A stretch of DNA of 64,000 bases from an uncultured Prevotella sp. (GTDB lineage Bacteria > Bacteroidota > Bacteroidia > Bacteroidales > Bacteroidaceae). This document shows, one piece after another, positions 63,906 through 64,000 of the stretch (position 1 is the stretch's first letter; each line of letters opens with the position of its first letter). The notes under the pieces are model-generated. The model was not told the DNA's origin. It saw nothing but the letters and a program-made list of their open reading frames with translations, and did not search any database. The stretch covers positions 15,983 to 79,982 of the forward strand of contig UQCW01000007.1 in NCBI GenBank assembly GCA_900539625.1. The letters are read 5' to 3'. A program made the position numbers and the translations under genes.

Positions 63906-64000
63906 GCTGCCAGGCCTTGCTTAGTAACCATCCGAAACCCACCGTCTTGTACGTTCCCCAATATGTGGCGAACTTTGTGTCCAAAAAGTCATGTTCAATT

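Larger units (their letters stand above)
63443..64000. other. Upstream region of the glycan operon
   Basis: No gene is supported. A TAACTTTG box on the minus strand (63748-63741) could start the operon, giving a leader of about 300 nt. A truncated family A repeat begins at 63787. Confidence 0.55.

Noticed and set aside
63501..63984. Two 83-codon minus-strand open frames upstream of the glycan operon
   Set aside because: One overlaps a family A repeat, and neither has a domain or convincing start.

Overview
The window looks like a chromosomal segment from a Bacteroidales bacterium, most likely Prevotellaceae. This rests on three things. Promoters have the Bacteroidota form (TTTG or TTG, about 20 bp, then TAnnTTTG). 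Gene families include GldE, DUF4293, the Bacteroidota-type RpoZ, a 629-residue GPATase next to carAB, class III FBPase, DUF4827 and TamB. Many lipoproteins have their lipobox Cys near residue 18-24. The species is not determined. One tRNA (His) is visible; there is no rRNA, CRISPR array, phage or transposase gene.

Layout. 1-6.5 kb: sensor kinase, PiT phosphate transporter, tRNA-His, MFS exporter, DUF4827 lipoprotein. 6.5-12.7 kb, minus strand: M6 protease, PPTase, gldE, ssb, DUF4293, rpoZ, bamD. 13.6-16.5 kb: Wza-like export lipoprotein, ROK glucokinase, a secreted hypothetical. 17-25.3 kb: a LuxR regulator with an RIC/hemerythrin-type sensor region faces a six-gene operon (small Lys-rich secreted protein, beta-barrel, imelysin lipoprotein, di-heme DHOR lipoprotein, porin, mono-heme lipoprotein). 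25.4-31 kb: Rid-like protein, fused ResB-CcsA cytochrome c assembly protein, panB, HAD phosphatase. 30.9-37.5 kb: amidophosphoribosyltransferase-like gene, carA, carB. 38-44.2 kb: CNNM/CBS protein, the rplM-rpsI-rpsB-tsf cluster (minus), DUF486, ElaA-like GNAT. 44.5-55 kb: GH20 hexosaminidase, class III FBPase, L-serine dehydratase, a very long TamB-like protein. 55.7-63.4 kb, minus: a surface-glycan operon with a 3,4-ketoisomerase, FemAB-like acyltransferase, DegT aminotransferase and five glycosyltransferases, suggesting a dTDP-3-amino-3,6-dideoxyhexose.

The strongest candidate for an undescribed system is 17-25.3 kb. Its regulator keeps the His/Glu iron-ligand pattern of YtfE/ScdA repair proteins, lacks their N-terminal Cys-Cys motif, and ends in a LuxR DNA-binding domain. 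The divergent operon encodes an envelope set of imelysin, c-type heme proteins and two outer-membrane barrels, and the cytochrome c maturation gene lies 1.5 kb downstream. I infer an iron-, NO- or peroxide-responsive envelope redox/metal module.

Intergenic regions hold several repeats: two related MITE-like inverted-repeat families (four and two copies), three arrays of 22-bp tandem repeats with related cores, and one 144-bp element whose 28-bp inverted arms are each palindromic.
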